64,000 nucleotides of DNA, from contig BPGO01000002.1 of NCBI GenBank assembly GCA_026003075.1, forward strand, positions 62,001 to 126,000, read 5' to 3'. Under the pieces are notes generated by a model. The model was given only the letters and a program-made list of their open reading frames with translations. It did no database searches and had not been told where the DNA came from. This document shows, piece by piece, positions 52,534 to 60,859 of the stretch. A program made the translations under genes and the position numbers. Source of the stretch: Fimbriimonadales bacterium. Lineage in GTDB: Bacteria > Armatimonadota > Fimbriimonadia > Fimbriimonadales > GBS-DC. The first letter of the stretch is position 1, and each line of letters begins with the position of its first letter.

Positions 52534-54762
52534 ATGGCAAAGCAGACAACCCGCTCCACTAAGACGACTGCGCGTAAATCGGGCGCGTCCACGCGGACAA
52601 AGGCGCAATCCAAAGCAGCGCCGTCGGCGAAGCCCGTGATCATCGTCGAGTCGCCCACCAAGACGCGCACGCTCGCCAAGATTCTCGGCAACGCCTACAC
52701 GATCGAGGCTTCGATGGGGCATGTGCGCGATCTGCCCAAGTCGAAACTCGGTGTGGATGTGAACAACAATTTTGAACCGACCTACACGCCCCTGCCTGAG
52801 CGTAAGGAGACTCTCAAACGCTTACAAACCGTCACGCAAGGCGCGCCGATGGTCTACCTGGCGACCGACCCTGACCGCGAGGGCGAGGCGATTGCGTGGC
52901 ACATCCAGCAAGCCTTGAACCTGCGGAACGCCCAGCGCATCGAGTTCAACGAAATCACCGCCGCTGCCGTGCAACGCGCCCTGCAGAACCCCCGCTCTAT
53001 CGATATGCATCGCGTGAACGCGCAGCAGGCGCGGCGCGTTCTGGATCGGTTGGTCGGCTACGAGGTCAGCCCGCTCTTGTGGCGCAAAAAAACCCGCGGC
53101 GGACGCAAACCCCTCAGTGCAGGGCGCGTGCAGACCGTCGCCGTGCGCCTCATCGTAGAACGCGAGCGCGAAATCCGTGCCTTTGTGCCCGAAGAGTACT
53201 GGAAAATCACCGCCACGCTCACCCCTAAAAAAGAGCCTTTCCCCTTCGACGCCGAACTGCGCGCCAAAGGTGACGCGAAAATCGAACTCAAAACTGAAGC
53301 GGATGCCCAAGCGGTACTGAACGACCTGCAGGGCGCAACCTACATCGTGGAGTCGGTGGAGAAACGCCAGCGCAAACGCACCCCGCCCCCACCGTTTATC
53401 ACCAGCACCTTGCAGCAGGAAGCCTCGCGCAAACTCGGCTACTCCGCCAAGCGTACGATGCAAATCGCGCAACAACTTTATGAAGGGGTCGAACTCGGCG
53501 ACGAGGGCTCCGTCGGACTGATTACCTATATGCGTACCGACTCCGTGCGTCTTTCCGACGAAGCCCTGCAGATGGCACGCGCGTTTATTCAGGCGAACTT
53601 CGCGCCTAACTACCTGCCCGACAAGCCCCGCCAGTACAAAACCCGCGGCGGCGCCCAAGACGCCCACGAAGCGATCCGTCCCACCGATGTGAACCGTACC
53701 CCAGAAGCCGTGCGCCCCTATCTCACCCCCGAACAGTATCGCCTGTACGAACTCATCTGGAAACGCTTCGTGGCGAGCCAGATGGCAGACGCGCAACTGG
53801 AGGTTACCAGCGTCAACATCCGCGCCAAAGAGTATCTGTTCCGTGCGTCGGGCACGGTGGTGCTGTTCGACGGATTCCTGAGCCTCTACAAAGAGGGCAG
53901 GGACACCCAAGAGCGCGACGAGGAAGAACTGCCCCCCTTGCCTGCGCTCCAGCAGGGCGAGTTGCTTGACCTCCTCAAACTCACTCCGTCGCAGCACTTC
54001 ACACAGCCCCCTCCACGCTACACCGAAGCCACGCTGGTCAAGACATTGGAGCAAAACGGCATCGGACGCCCCAGCACTTACGCCACAATCCTTTCCACGA
54101 TTCAGGAGCGCGGCTATGTCGTGCTGGAGAACCGCGCCTTCAAACCGACACCACTCGGCGAGGCGGTGAACGATTACCTCGTGAAGTACTTCCCCGACCT
54201 GTTCGATGTGCCCTTCACCGCGCATATGGAAGCGGCGCTCGACGAGGTGGAAGAGGGCAAAGCCGACTGGGTGCAGGTGGTACGCGATTTCTATCAGCCA
54301 TTCCAGCAGAAGATGAGCATCGCGATGCAAAGTGATGACCGCGTGCAGATTCCCGTTGTGGAGACCGAGCGCGCTTGCCCCACCTGCGGTGCGCCGATGG
54401 TGCTACGCAGCGGACGCTATGGCGAGTTCTTGGCTTGCTCGCGCTACCCCGATTGCAAAACCACCCTGCCCGCAGGCGCAACGGGAATCGTTTGCCCACT
54501 GTGCCAAAAAGGCGAGGTGGTGCAGCGCAAGTCCACAAAGAGAAAGGGGAGCGTGTTCTACGCCTGCTCCAACCGCGAGTGCAAGCTGCTCACTTGGGAT
54601 AAGCCGACGGGGGAACTATGCTCCGAATGCAACGCACCACTGGTGGAGAAAACCCACAAACGCCAGAATGTGCGCCTGATTGTCTGTAGCAACACTGAAT
54701 GCGCCTATCGGCGCGAGGAGCCGCTCGAGGCTGCCGAAGAGGAGCTGGCGCCGCTTGAATAG
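52534..54762 (+). CDS. topA: DNA topoisomerase I
   Basis: 742 residues. After a basic, Ala/Thr/Lys-rich N-terminal tail of about 35 residues comes the Toprim domain (VIIVESPTKTRTLAKIL, TDPDREGEAIAWH). The catalytic Tyr lies in LITYMRTDSVRLS, and AHEAIRPTDV and GIGRPSTYATI follow. The C-terminus has zinc-ribbon units (CPTCGAPM, CPLCQKG, CSECNAPL). It relaxes negative supercoils. ATG 52534 is preferred over an upstream in-frame start within the promoter. mutY follows after 6 nt. Confidence 0.97.
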   Translation: MAKQTTRSTKTTARKSGASTRTKAQSKAAPSAKPVIIVESPTKTRTLAKILGNAYTIEASMGHVRDLPKSKLGVDVNNNFEPTYTPLPERKETLKRLQTVTQGAPMVYLATDPDREGEAIAWHIQQALNLRNAQRIEFNEITAAAVQRALQNPRSIDMHRVNAQQARRVLDRLVGYEVSPLLWRKKTRGGRKPLSAGRVQTVAVRLIVEREREIRAFVPEEYWKITATLTPKKEPFPFDAELRAKGDAKIELKTEADAQAVLNDLQGATYIVESVEKRQRKRTPPPPFITSTLQQEASRKLGYSAKRTMQIAQQLYEGVELGDEGSVGLITYMRTDSVRLSDEALQMARAFIQANFAPNYLPDKPRQYKTRGGAQDAHEAIRPTDVNRTPEAVRPYLTPEQYRLYELIWKRFVASQMADAQLEVTSVNIRAKEYLFRASGTVVLFDGFLSLYKEGRDTQERDEEELPPLPALQQGELLDLLKLTPSQHFTQPPPRYTEATLVKTLEQNGIGRPSTYATILSTIQERGYVVLENRAFKPTPLGEAVNDYLVKYFPDLFDVPFTAHMEAALDEVEEGKADWVQVVRDFYQPFQQKMSIAMQSDDRVQIPVVETERACPTCGAPMVLRSGRYGEFLACSRYPDCKTTLPAGATGIVCPLCQKGEVVQRKSTKRKGSVFYACSNRECKLLTWDKPTGELCSECNAPLVEKTHKRQNVRLIVCSNTECAYRREEPLEAAEEELAPLE

Positions 54763-54768
54763 GCTGCT

Positions 54769-55866
54769 ATGAGCGAATTGGTTTTGGATGCCCACTGGGT
54801 TGAGGAGCTGCGCCGTGCCCTGCTGCGTTGGTTCGAGGCGCACAAACGCCCCACCCCGTGGCGTAATCATCCTGACCCCTATCGGGTGTGGGTCTCGGAG
54901 GTGATGCTCCAACAGACCCAGACGGCGACCGTCATCCCCTACTTCGAACGGTTCCTTGCGCGTTTCCCAACGGTTCAAGCGTTGGCGGAGGCGCCGCTGG
55001 AGGAGGTGCTGCGCTACTGGGAGGGGCTGGGCTACTATGCGCGGGCGCGAAACCTGCACAAGGCAGCGCAGCAGATTGCCCAAAATGGCGGACACCTGCC
55101 CTCCACCGCCGAACAGTTGCGTGAACTCCCAGGCATCGGCGCGTACACCGCGGGCGCGATTGCCAGCATCGCTTTTGGGCAACCGACGCCCGTCGTGGAC
55201 GGCAATGTCACGCGGGTGCTGGCACGACTGCTGTGGCTCAAAGGCGACTTGAGAACGACCGCCGCGCAAAAGCAACTCTGGCAACTCAGTGCTCAGCTGA
55301 TTGACCCGCAGCGCCCCGGCGATTTCAATCAGGCGATGATGGAATTCGGCTCCACAATCTGCACGCCCACGCAGCCGCGTTGCAGCGAGTGTCCCGTGAG
55401 TCATCTTTGCGCCGCCTATCAGCGCAACCAACCGACCGCCGTACCCGAGCCGAGCCGCCGCACCCCCACACGCCAACGGGTGGATGTGTCCGCCATGATT
55501 ATGCGCGAAGGACGGTTCCTTTTGGCACAACGCGCCCCCGAGGGGCTATGGGGCGGACTGTGGGAGTTTCCCCGTGCCGCCCGACAGGGGCGCGAGAGCC
55601 TCGAAACGGTCGCCATCCGCGCCGCCGCCCAGGTAGGACTGCACGCGGAGCCAGTACGGATACTGACCCAAGTGAAACATGCGGTGACCTCTTCGCGCAT
55701 CCAACTCTACGGCTACCTATGCACTTGGCAGTCTGGCGAGGCGCAGAGTGAGGCTTATGCCAACCTCGTCTGGGTCACCGAAGCGGAACTGGCGCACTAT
55801 GCGCTCTCCGCACCCCAACGCCGTCTCGCCCAAGCACTCGTAGAATACGCCCAGCAGCAGGTATAA
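54769..55866 (+). CDS. mutY: A/G-specific adenine glycosylase
   Basis: 365 residues. Catalytic Glu in SEVMLQQTQTATV, helix-hairpin-helix LPGIGAYTAGAI, catalytic Asp in VVDGNVTRV, and an iron-sulfur loop CTPTQPRCSECPVSHLC. The C-terminal NUDIX-like domain (LLAQRAPEGLWGGLWEFPR) recognises 8-oxoG. It removes A mispaired with 8-oxoguanine. Only 6 nt separate it from topA, so the two are probably co-transcribed. Its TAA stop lies inside the -10 of argH. Confidence 0.96.
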   Translation: MSELVLDAHWVEELRRALLRWFEAHKRPTPWRNHPDPYRVWVSEVMLQQTQTATVIPYFERFLARFPTVQALAEAPLEEVLRYWEGLGYYARARNLHKAAQQIAQNGGHLPSTAEQLRELPGIGAYTAGAIASIAFGQPTPVVDGNVTRVLARLLWLKGDLRTTAAQKQLWQLSAQLIDPQRPGDFNQAMMEFGSTICTPTQPRCSECPVSHLCAAYQRNQPTAVPEPSRRTPTRQRVDVSAMIMREGRFLLAQRAPEGLWGGLWEFPRAARQGRESLETVAIRAAAQVGLHAEPVRILTQVKHAVTSSRIQLYGYLCTWQSGEAQSEAYANLVWVTEAELAHYALSAPQRRLAQALVEYAQQQV

Positions 55867-55867
55867 T
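55862..55867 (+). promoter_or_regulatory. Predicted -10 element of argH (leaderless), overlapping the mutY stop
   Basis: GGTATAAT; the mutY TAA is 55864-55866. The hexamer ends 7 nt before the argH ATG and no Shine-Dalgarno site is present. Confidence 0.65.
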
Positions 55868-55874
55868 CCCTGCG

Positions 55875-57302
55875 ATGCTTAGTCGCGAATCAAAAAAAAT
55901 GTGGGGCGGGCGATTCGAGGGCACGCTCTCGCCCGAAGCGGAAGCCTTTTCCCACTCGCTCCAGCACGATATTCGGCTCTGGAAACACGAGCTGCAGGCA
56001 AGTATAGCCCACACCCGAATGATGGGAATCACGGGCATGCTCAGCACGCACGAAGCGAATCGGATTATCGACGCCCTGCTCGAAATCCATGCCGAAATCG
56101 AGGAAGGCGCATGGCTTCCCATGGAAGACTATGAGGACATCCACACCGCCACTGAAGCCCGCCTATACGAGAAACTCGGCGCGCTGGCAGGCAAACTCCA
56201 CACAGGGCGCAGCCGCAACGACCTCGTGGCGACCGAAGTGCGCATGTGGCTTCGCGAACGCACTACCGACCTCGCCCGCGCCCTGTTCGGACTCTGCACC
56301 CAACTGATGCACCTCGCCGAACAACACAAAGAAACCCTCATGCCCGGACTGACGCACCAGCAACATGCGCAGCCCGTGACGCTGGGACATCACCTGATGG
56401 CACACTGCTGGGCGTTCATTCGCGATCTCTCCCGACTGGCACATGCAGGCGACCGCATGAACCTCTGTCCGCTCGGTGCAGGCGCACTTTCGGGCACAAC
56501 TTTCCCCATAGACCGCGAACTGCTCGCTGCGGAACTGGGCTTCGCGATGCCCGTGCCCAACAGCATGGACGCCGTGTCCGATCGCGACTTCATCGCGGAG
56601 TACCTGTTCGTCAGCGCCCTGCTGATGATCCACCTGAGCCGACTCGCGCAGGAACTCATCCTCTGGAGCACGCCAGAATACGGTTATGTGGAACTCTCAG
56701 ACGAACACACGACAGGCAGCAGCATCATGCCCCAGAAGAAGAATCCCGACATCGCCGAACTGATTCGGGGACGCAGCGCCCTCGCAATTGGCAACCTGAC
56801 CAGTATGCTGGCGTTGCTCAAGGGGCTGCCGCTGACCTACAACCGCGACCTGCAGGACGACAAGCCCCTGCTGTTTGCCACGATGGATACCGTGCTGTCC
56901 TCAGTGCGCCTGATGACCGACATGCTGGCGCAAGCACAGTGGCGCACCGAACGCATGCGCGCCGCACTGCAGGGCGACTTTTCCACCGCTACCGAACTGG
57001 CGGACTATCTGGTGCGTCAGGGCGTCCCGTTCCGCGAAGCGCACCAAATCGTGGGTGGAATCGTGCGCGAGTGTCTGCAGCGCGGAGTGGGGCTGGAATC
57101 TCTGGATCTGGAGACGCTGCAGCGTTATCATCCGCGTTTTGAGGCGGACGCCTTAGAAGTGATCGACCCCGAACACGCGGTGCGGGCGCGCACCATTCTG
57201 GGCGGAACCGCTCCCGAATCCGTGATGCGCCAAATCGAGCAGGCGAAAGAGTGGCTCGCAGCAATCGAGCATCAACTCAACGAGTTGCTGAACCCGAACT
57301 GA
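55875..57302 (+). CDS. argH: Argininosuccinate lyase
   Basis: 475 residues. WGGRFEGTLSPEAEAFSHSL, TGRSRNDLVATEVRMW, LPGLTHQQHAQPV-like PGLTHQQHAQPVTLGHH, and the superfamily signature GSSIMPQKKNPDIAEL are present. It releases arginine and fumarate in the last step of arginine synthesis. The next gene starts within its stop (1-nt overlap). Other arg genes are not in the window. Confidence 0.97.
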   Translation: MLSRESKKMWGGRFEGTLSPEAEAFSHSLQHDIRLWKHELQASIAHTRMMGITGMLSTHEANRIIDALLEIHAEIEEGAWLPMEDYEDIHTATEARLYEKLGALAGKLHTGRSRNDLVATEVRMWLRERTTDLARALFGLCTQLMHLAEQHKETLMPGLTHQQHAQPVTLGHHLMAHCWAFIRDLSRLAHAGDRMNLCPLGAGALSGTTFPIDRELLAAELGFAMPVPNSMDAVSDRDFIAEYLFVSALLMIHLSRLAQELILWSTPEYGYVELSDEHTTGSSIMPQKKNPDIAELIRGRSALAIGNLTSMLALLKGLPLTYNRDLQDDKPLLFATMDTVLSSVRLMTDMLAQAQWRTERMRAALQGDFSTATELADYLVRQGVPFREAHQIVGGIVRECLQRGVGLESLDLETLQRYHPRFEADALEVIDPEHAVRARTILGGTAPESVMRQIEQAKEWLAAIEHQLNELLNPN

Positions 57303-57832
57303 TGGCGTCGTGGTTCCATTCGGAAGCGTGGCGCTTCCGCTGGTTGCCGTTCCTGACCGCGACCGCAGGTGTCGTGGCGGTCTTTCTGGTGCAGGATATC
57401 CCTATGCTACGCCGCCACGCGCTGCTCCTGGCGCTGCTGGCGGGATTGGGATTCTTCTTGCCGGCGGTGCGACACCGATTGCTCATCCTGTTCGCCTACG
57501 GGCTGGGACTCTACTTCCTCACCAAATCGGTCGCCACATGGCTCCGCCTCCCGTTCGGCGGCTTAGGCCTCGTGGAGCAGTTCCTCTGGTTCCTGCTGGG
57601 GGTGTCTTGTGTGGTGAGCGCGCTGGGAATCGGAAGACGTCACCCGCCAGAATGGGCGGTCGCGCTGCTGATGGCGACGCTGGGGCTTTACTTCGCGAAT
57701 TACACCTATGTAGAATACACCCGCAACAACTGGCTACAGGTCATTGCAGGGATTGGTCTCACGGGAGCGGCGTTCTGGCACGCCGCTACGGTCTGGGTGG
57801 AAGCAGAAAACGCGTCCCGGCACGAGGCTTAA
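57302..57832 (+). CDS. Small polytopic membrane protein, unknown function
   Basis: 176 residues with about five hydrophobic helices (FLTATAGVVAVFLVQ, HALLLALLAGLGFFLPAV, LLILFAYGLGLYFLT, FLWFLLGVSCVVSALGI, VIAGIGLTGAAFWHAA). No signature was recognised. It starts at the ATG overlapping the argH TGA, so it is translated by coupling with argH. Its stop overlaps the stop of the convergent gene on the other strand. Confidence 0.65.
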   Translation: MASWFHSEAWRFRWLPFLTATAGVVAVFLVQDIPMLRRHALLLALLAGLGFFLPAVRHRLLILFAYGLGLYFLTKSVATWLRLPFGGLGLVEQFLWFLLGVSCVVSALGIGRRHPPEWAVALLMATLGLYFANYTYVEYTRNNWLQVIAGIGLTGAAFWHAATVWVEAENASRHEA

Positions 57833-58167
57833 TCGGTACTCTCCGCCGTGCGGAACAGTGGATCCAGAACTTCCGAGTATTGATGCTCAATCGCCGCGAA
57901 AGTCAAATCCAGCGCCAGCGTCCATAACAGCATCACCGCTTTCTCTGCGGGCAGCTCCAGCACATCCATGAAGAACTCTTTCATCACCTCTTCGTAAGTG
58001 CGGGCGTTCTCAACGGGCATCTCGTAGCGCTCGCTCACGCGCCGCTGAGTATCCCACGCCTCCTGTTGAAGCTTGTCCAGAAACTCACGCACATTCGCAG
58101 GCGTGGCGTTTTGCAATTTCGGTCCAAACTCTGCCTCGACTCGTTGACGGAACTCTTCTAATCGCAC
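57829..58167 (-). CDS. Small alpha-helical hypothetical protein
   Basis: 112 residues, mostly amphipathic helix (LEEFRQRVEAEFGPKLQN; FFMDVLELPAEKAVMLLW). No family recognised. The GTG start at 58167 has AGGTG 5 nt upstream, and TACAAT (58195-58200, minus) lies beyond, supporting real expression. It converges on the membrane-protein gene with overlapping stop codons. Confidence 0.6.
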   Translation of the reverse strand: MRLEEFRQRVEAEFGPKLQNATPANVREFLDKLQQEAWDTQRRVSERYEMPVENARTYEEVMKEFFMDVLELPAEKAVMLLWTLALDLTFAAIEHQYSEVLDPLFRTAESTD

Positions 58168-58220
58168 CGGTGCACCTCGCTCTAATTGTACCTTGTCTCA
58201 GGGCGGTGAGGATCGCGCCA

Positions 58221-58262
58221 TCCCCCCTCTCCCAGAGGGAGAGGGGCTGGGGGTGAGGGTAA
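58221..58262. repeat. Palindromic intergenic repeat-like element
   Basis: CCCTCTCCC (58225-58233) and GGGAGAGGG (58237-58245) form a 9-bp stem around AGA, followed by GCTGGGGGTGAGGGT. The same kind of element recurs in intergenic regions of many bacteria; its role is unknown. Confidence 0.55.
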
Positions 58263-58271
58263 CACCCCCTA

Positions 58272-58301
58272 TTGACTTTTGCGAGCATAGTTTGGTATAC
58301 T
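58272..58301 (+). promoter_or_regulatory. Promoter of the metalloprotease-like gene
   Basis: TTGACT (58272-58277), an 18-nt spacer and GGTATACT (hexamer 58296-58301), then GAGGAG before the ATG at 58330. Confidence 0.75.
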
Positions 58302-58329
58302 CTGCTTACTGAATAGAGGAGATTCAACG

Positions 58330-59420
58330 ATGGCACGACGCAAGCAGATAAAGGGTTCGCTACCAATAGCGTTTCACAATCTCGGCTCAAGCGATGCGCA
58401 GCAGATAGACCTCACGCGCGAAACGCTCTATACCCGCATGCAAAACCGCCTCGCCGAACTGGCGCTGAAAATCCCCGTGTTTCTGGTAAACGAAGCGCAA
58501 ATGGATGCTGTTGCACCCACCTGCCCTGCAGCGCGGATTGAACAAAGATGCGGTTCAGCGCCGATTACGCGAAGCACTGGCGCAGGAAGAAACTCAACGC
58601 GAACAAGAACGCCGCAGCGTGGAAGAAATCAGCCCCATCGAGCGCGCTTGGAATCAGATTCAGCGGCGAGGTTACAGCCTCGGATGAACCGAACTCCTTC
58701 GCCTACTGGTACCGATTTACGCCCGTTGGGCTTTATTTGGGGCGGCATAACGCGAAACCTCAATTGGCTAAGTTAAGCCCACAGGGAACACCGCAACCCG
58801 ACGCCGTGGATGCCTATCAGTCCGCGGACACGCCCCTCATCTTCATCTGCCCTGAGCGCGTGATAAATTGGGCAAGTCGCGTGGGTTTAGACCCGAACCT
58901 CGTCTTCGACAAAGTCCTTTACCATGAACTGGGACACGCTTATATGGACACGGAGGATGCACCCAGCGAATCTGTGTACGATACCGCATGGGGGCGCGTG
59001 ATTGAAGAGAGCCTCGCGAACTTCATCGCCTTTTCGCAGTTCAGCGACATTGAGGCGCGCTATGTGCAGCGACTCATCACCACGCAACCAGCCGAATACC
59101 AAGGTTACCTGTTGGTCAATCGGCTCCATCCCCGGCCGCCGATAGGCGAAATCGGATGGTATTTTGAGTCGTATTATGAGCTTCGGAGATACCTATATTC
59201 AAGGGGAATTGATTGGCTAATCGTTAAACTACTCGAGGAGTTATATTACTCACTTCCCCGAGAGCGCTGGGGCACTTGGGTTGAAGAAGGCACGAATAAC
59301 CCGCGACGCTTAGGAAATTGGCGTTGGTACAAAGCGCATCGCCAGCGTACCACAGACGAAATGAAAAAGCGGACACACTTCTGGCAAATGCTTGCGGCGC
59401 ATGTGATCATGAACCTGTAG
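58330..59420 (+). CDS. Putative HExxH metalloprotease-like protein (two apparent frameshifts)
   Basis: Three frames join into one protein of about 363 residues: MARRKQIKG... to NEAQM (58330-58503), LQRGLNKDAVQRRLREALAQ... to RRGYSLG (about 58505-58680), and DEPNSFAYWYRFTPVGLYLG... to VIMNL (about 58685-59420). Each junction needs removal of one base. The third part has YHELGHAYMDTEDAP, a zinc HExxH motif, and a downstream Glu in VIEESLANFIAF, the gluzincin-like arrangement. No family is recognised and activity is unproven. The strong promoter and GAGGAG site support a functional gene, so sequence errors are likely. Confidence 0.6.
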
Positions 59421-59446
59421 CCGCGCGGTAGGCTCGGGCGTTGGGG

Positions 59447-59452
59447 TACAAT
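59447..59452 (+). promoter_or_regulatory. -10 element of the left (truncated) leuS copy
   Basis: GGGTACAAT, 10 nt before the ATG of the truncated leuS copy; a matching GGTACAAT precedes the right copy at the same distance. Confidence 0.6.
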
Positions 59453-59458
59453 TCTCCC

Positions 59459-59518
59459 CGCTATGCAGGAACAGTACACGCCCAACCACATCGAACCGAA
59501 ATGGCGACAACGCTGGCA
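59459..59518 (+). repeat. Left direct repeat: leuS 5' end
   Basis: 60 bp identical to 62618-62677 except one base (a synonymous CCC/CCT Pro codon at 59481-59483). It contains the start codon and first 18 codons of leuS. Confidence 0.95.
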
Positions 59519-59540
59519 AGTAAGGTGCAGATTTCAATGA
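59463..59540 (+). pseudogene. Truncated 5' fragment of leuS
   Basis: ATG plus the first 18 codons of leucyl-tRNA synthetase (MQEQYTPNHIEPKWRQRW), then unrelated sequence to a TGA at 59538-59540. The TGA overlaps the ATG of the endonuclease gene (ATGA), so the leuS promoter and start may drive coupled translation of the endonuclease. Confidence 0.85.
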
Positions 59541-60859
59541 AACATGTTCCTCGTGGGCAACCGAATTCACTTCCTATATGTTTTTCAGGGGAGTGTGGCT
59601 GCTCGGCTGCTCCTGAGCTAAGGCGCATTTATGAGGCATCCACTTCTGCCGAAGCGCTCAACCCTGACCTCACTGAACTTGTATCCAGAATCTTCGATTG
59701 TCTAAGAGCCTTAGTGCAGTCCCAGACAATCACGAGCCCTGAAGACCTGGGCGTCGCGTTAGGCGCGGTTTTTGATCTCTGTATGAGCCTATTGTACGCA
59801 GAGAGATGTACTCACACTCAGTGGCTATATTGCCCCCAAGGGCCTATAGCCAGTTTCTACCCTTATACGCGGAGCTGCCCACGCTGCGGACGGACAGACG
59901 ATTTGCCTTCTGTGGCGCATAAACCCGCCTCAGATAGCATCGGTAGGTATGCCTCTCTCTGTCTGTCTGCAATCTTGGCAGAGATTTGTCAGCGAACCCG
60001 CACAGGATGGAATGTTCGTCTTTTGGCGGCTGGACGCGGCGAGATTGATATGATATTGTTCAGTGCTGAGCTTGTTGTCCTATGTGAACTAAAGGCGTCC
60101 CCGCTTACGGCTTTTCCTATATGCGTTTTTTATGAGGAGCCTCTCACCACAGAAGTAGATGGAGAACCCCAAGAGGTTATTACGCACAAAGCGACCGATG
60201 TGCCTACATGGAAAACGCAACCTCTGCACCTCTATCTGCTTGGTAGTGGTGAAACTCTCCCGCTCCATGCTACTGTTCGCAACGGCAAGGCGTCTCTGAT
60301 CCCGTCGTTGCTCAGCAGGGAACAAGACCAGCTGGTCGAAGATATAAAGGCAGTTATCGAGGTCTGGAGACAGATGTTCGTAGGGTACGAAAGCCGTTGG
60401 ATCAAAGCAGGGCATCTCCGCTGGTTTACCTTTGGTTGTGGTGGTGGCGTTGACGACTCAAAAAATGCTCCCGGATTAGATCGGACGGATGACATCAAAA
60501 AAGGTCTCTATCAATCGCTCAAGCTCACGGAAGAATATCGGACGCGCTGCGCTCAGCGGCGTGTTCAGGTGGCTTTGCTTTCTAACTTGCATCCTGTCGT
60601 TCACTACACCAAATATCTTCAGGGCTTTGAAGATGCCCTGTGGACACATGAAGCCAAACTCGCTGAAGACAAATCCGACCCAGAGTGGCGGCGCGTCCGC
60701 GCGAGCGATCTGTCGCCCTTCTACGATATGTTGTTGACCCTGACCAAATCGTGGTTCCGATGTGAGACGCTAAAGTACGCTTTCAGCCTACAGCAGCTGT
60801 ATTCTGCCTTAGGAGGTAGCGACGATGATTTCCAACGCCCGATGGACACTTTTTTTTAA
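59537..60859 (+). CDS. Putative restriction endonuclease, PD-(D/E)XK type with zinc ribbon
   Basis: 440 residues. A candidate catalytic core is RGEIDMILFSAELVVLCELK, giving D171, E184 and K186 in the D...ExK pattern of PD-(D/E)XK nucleases. Cysteines at about 91, 99, 114 and 117 (CTHTQWLYC...CPRCG) form a zinc-ribbon-like segment. ATG 59537 follows AAGGTG and overlaps the TGA of the leuS fragment. The methyltransferase gene overlaps its 3' end by 35 nt. The pairing with a methylase supports the call; no specific family or target site is recognised. Composition is less G+C-rich than the flanks. Confidence 0.65.
   Translation: MKHVPRGQPNSLPICFSGECGCSAAPELRRIYEASTSAEALNPDLTELVSRIFDCLRALVQSQTITSPEDLGVALGAVFDLCMSLLYAERCTHTQWLYCPQGPIASFYPYTRSCPRCGRTDDLPSVAHKPASDSIGRYASLCLSAILAEICQRTRTGWNVRLLAAGRGEIDMILFSAELVVLCELKASPLTAFPICVFYEEPLTTEVDGEPQEVITHKATDVPTWKTQPLHLYLLGSGETLPLHATVRNGKASLIPSLLSREQDQLVEDIKAVIEVWRQMFVGYESRWIKAGHLRWFTFGCGGGVDDSKNAPGLDRTDDIKKGLYQSLKLTEEYRTRCAQRRVQVALLSNLHPVVHYTKYLQGFEDALWTHEAKLAEDKSDPEWRRVRASDLSPFYDMLLTLTKSWFRCETLKYAFSLQQLYSALGGSDDDFQRPMDTFF

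Noticed and set aside
52822-54330. 502-codon open frame antisense to topA
   Set aside because: topA motifs run through the whole region; the antisense product is His/Gly/Val-rich without domains.
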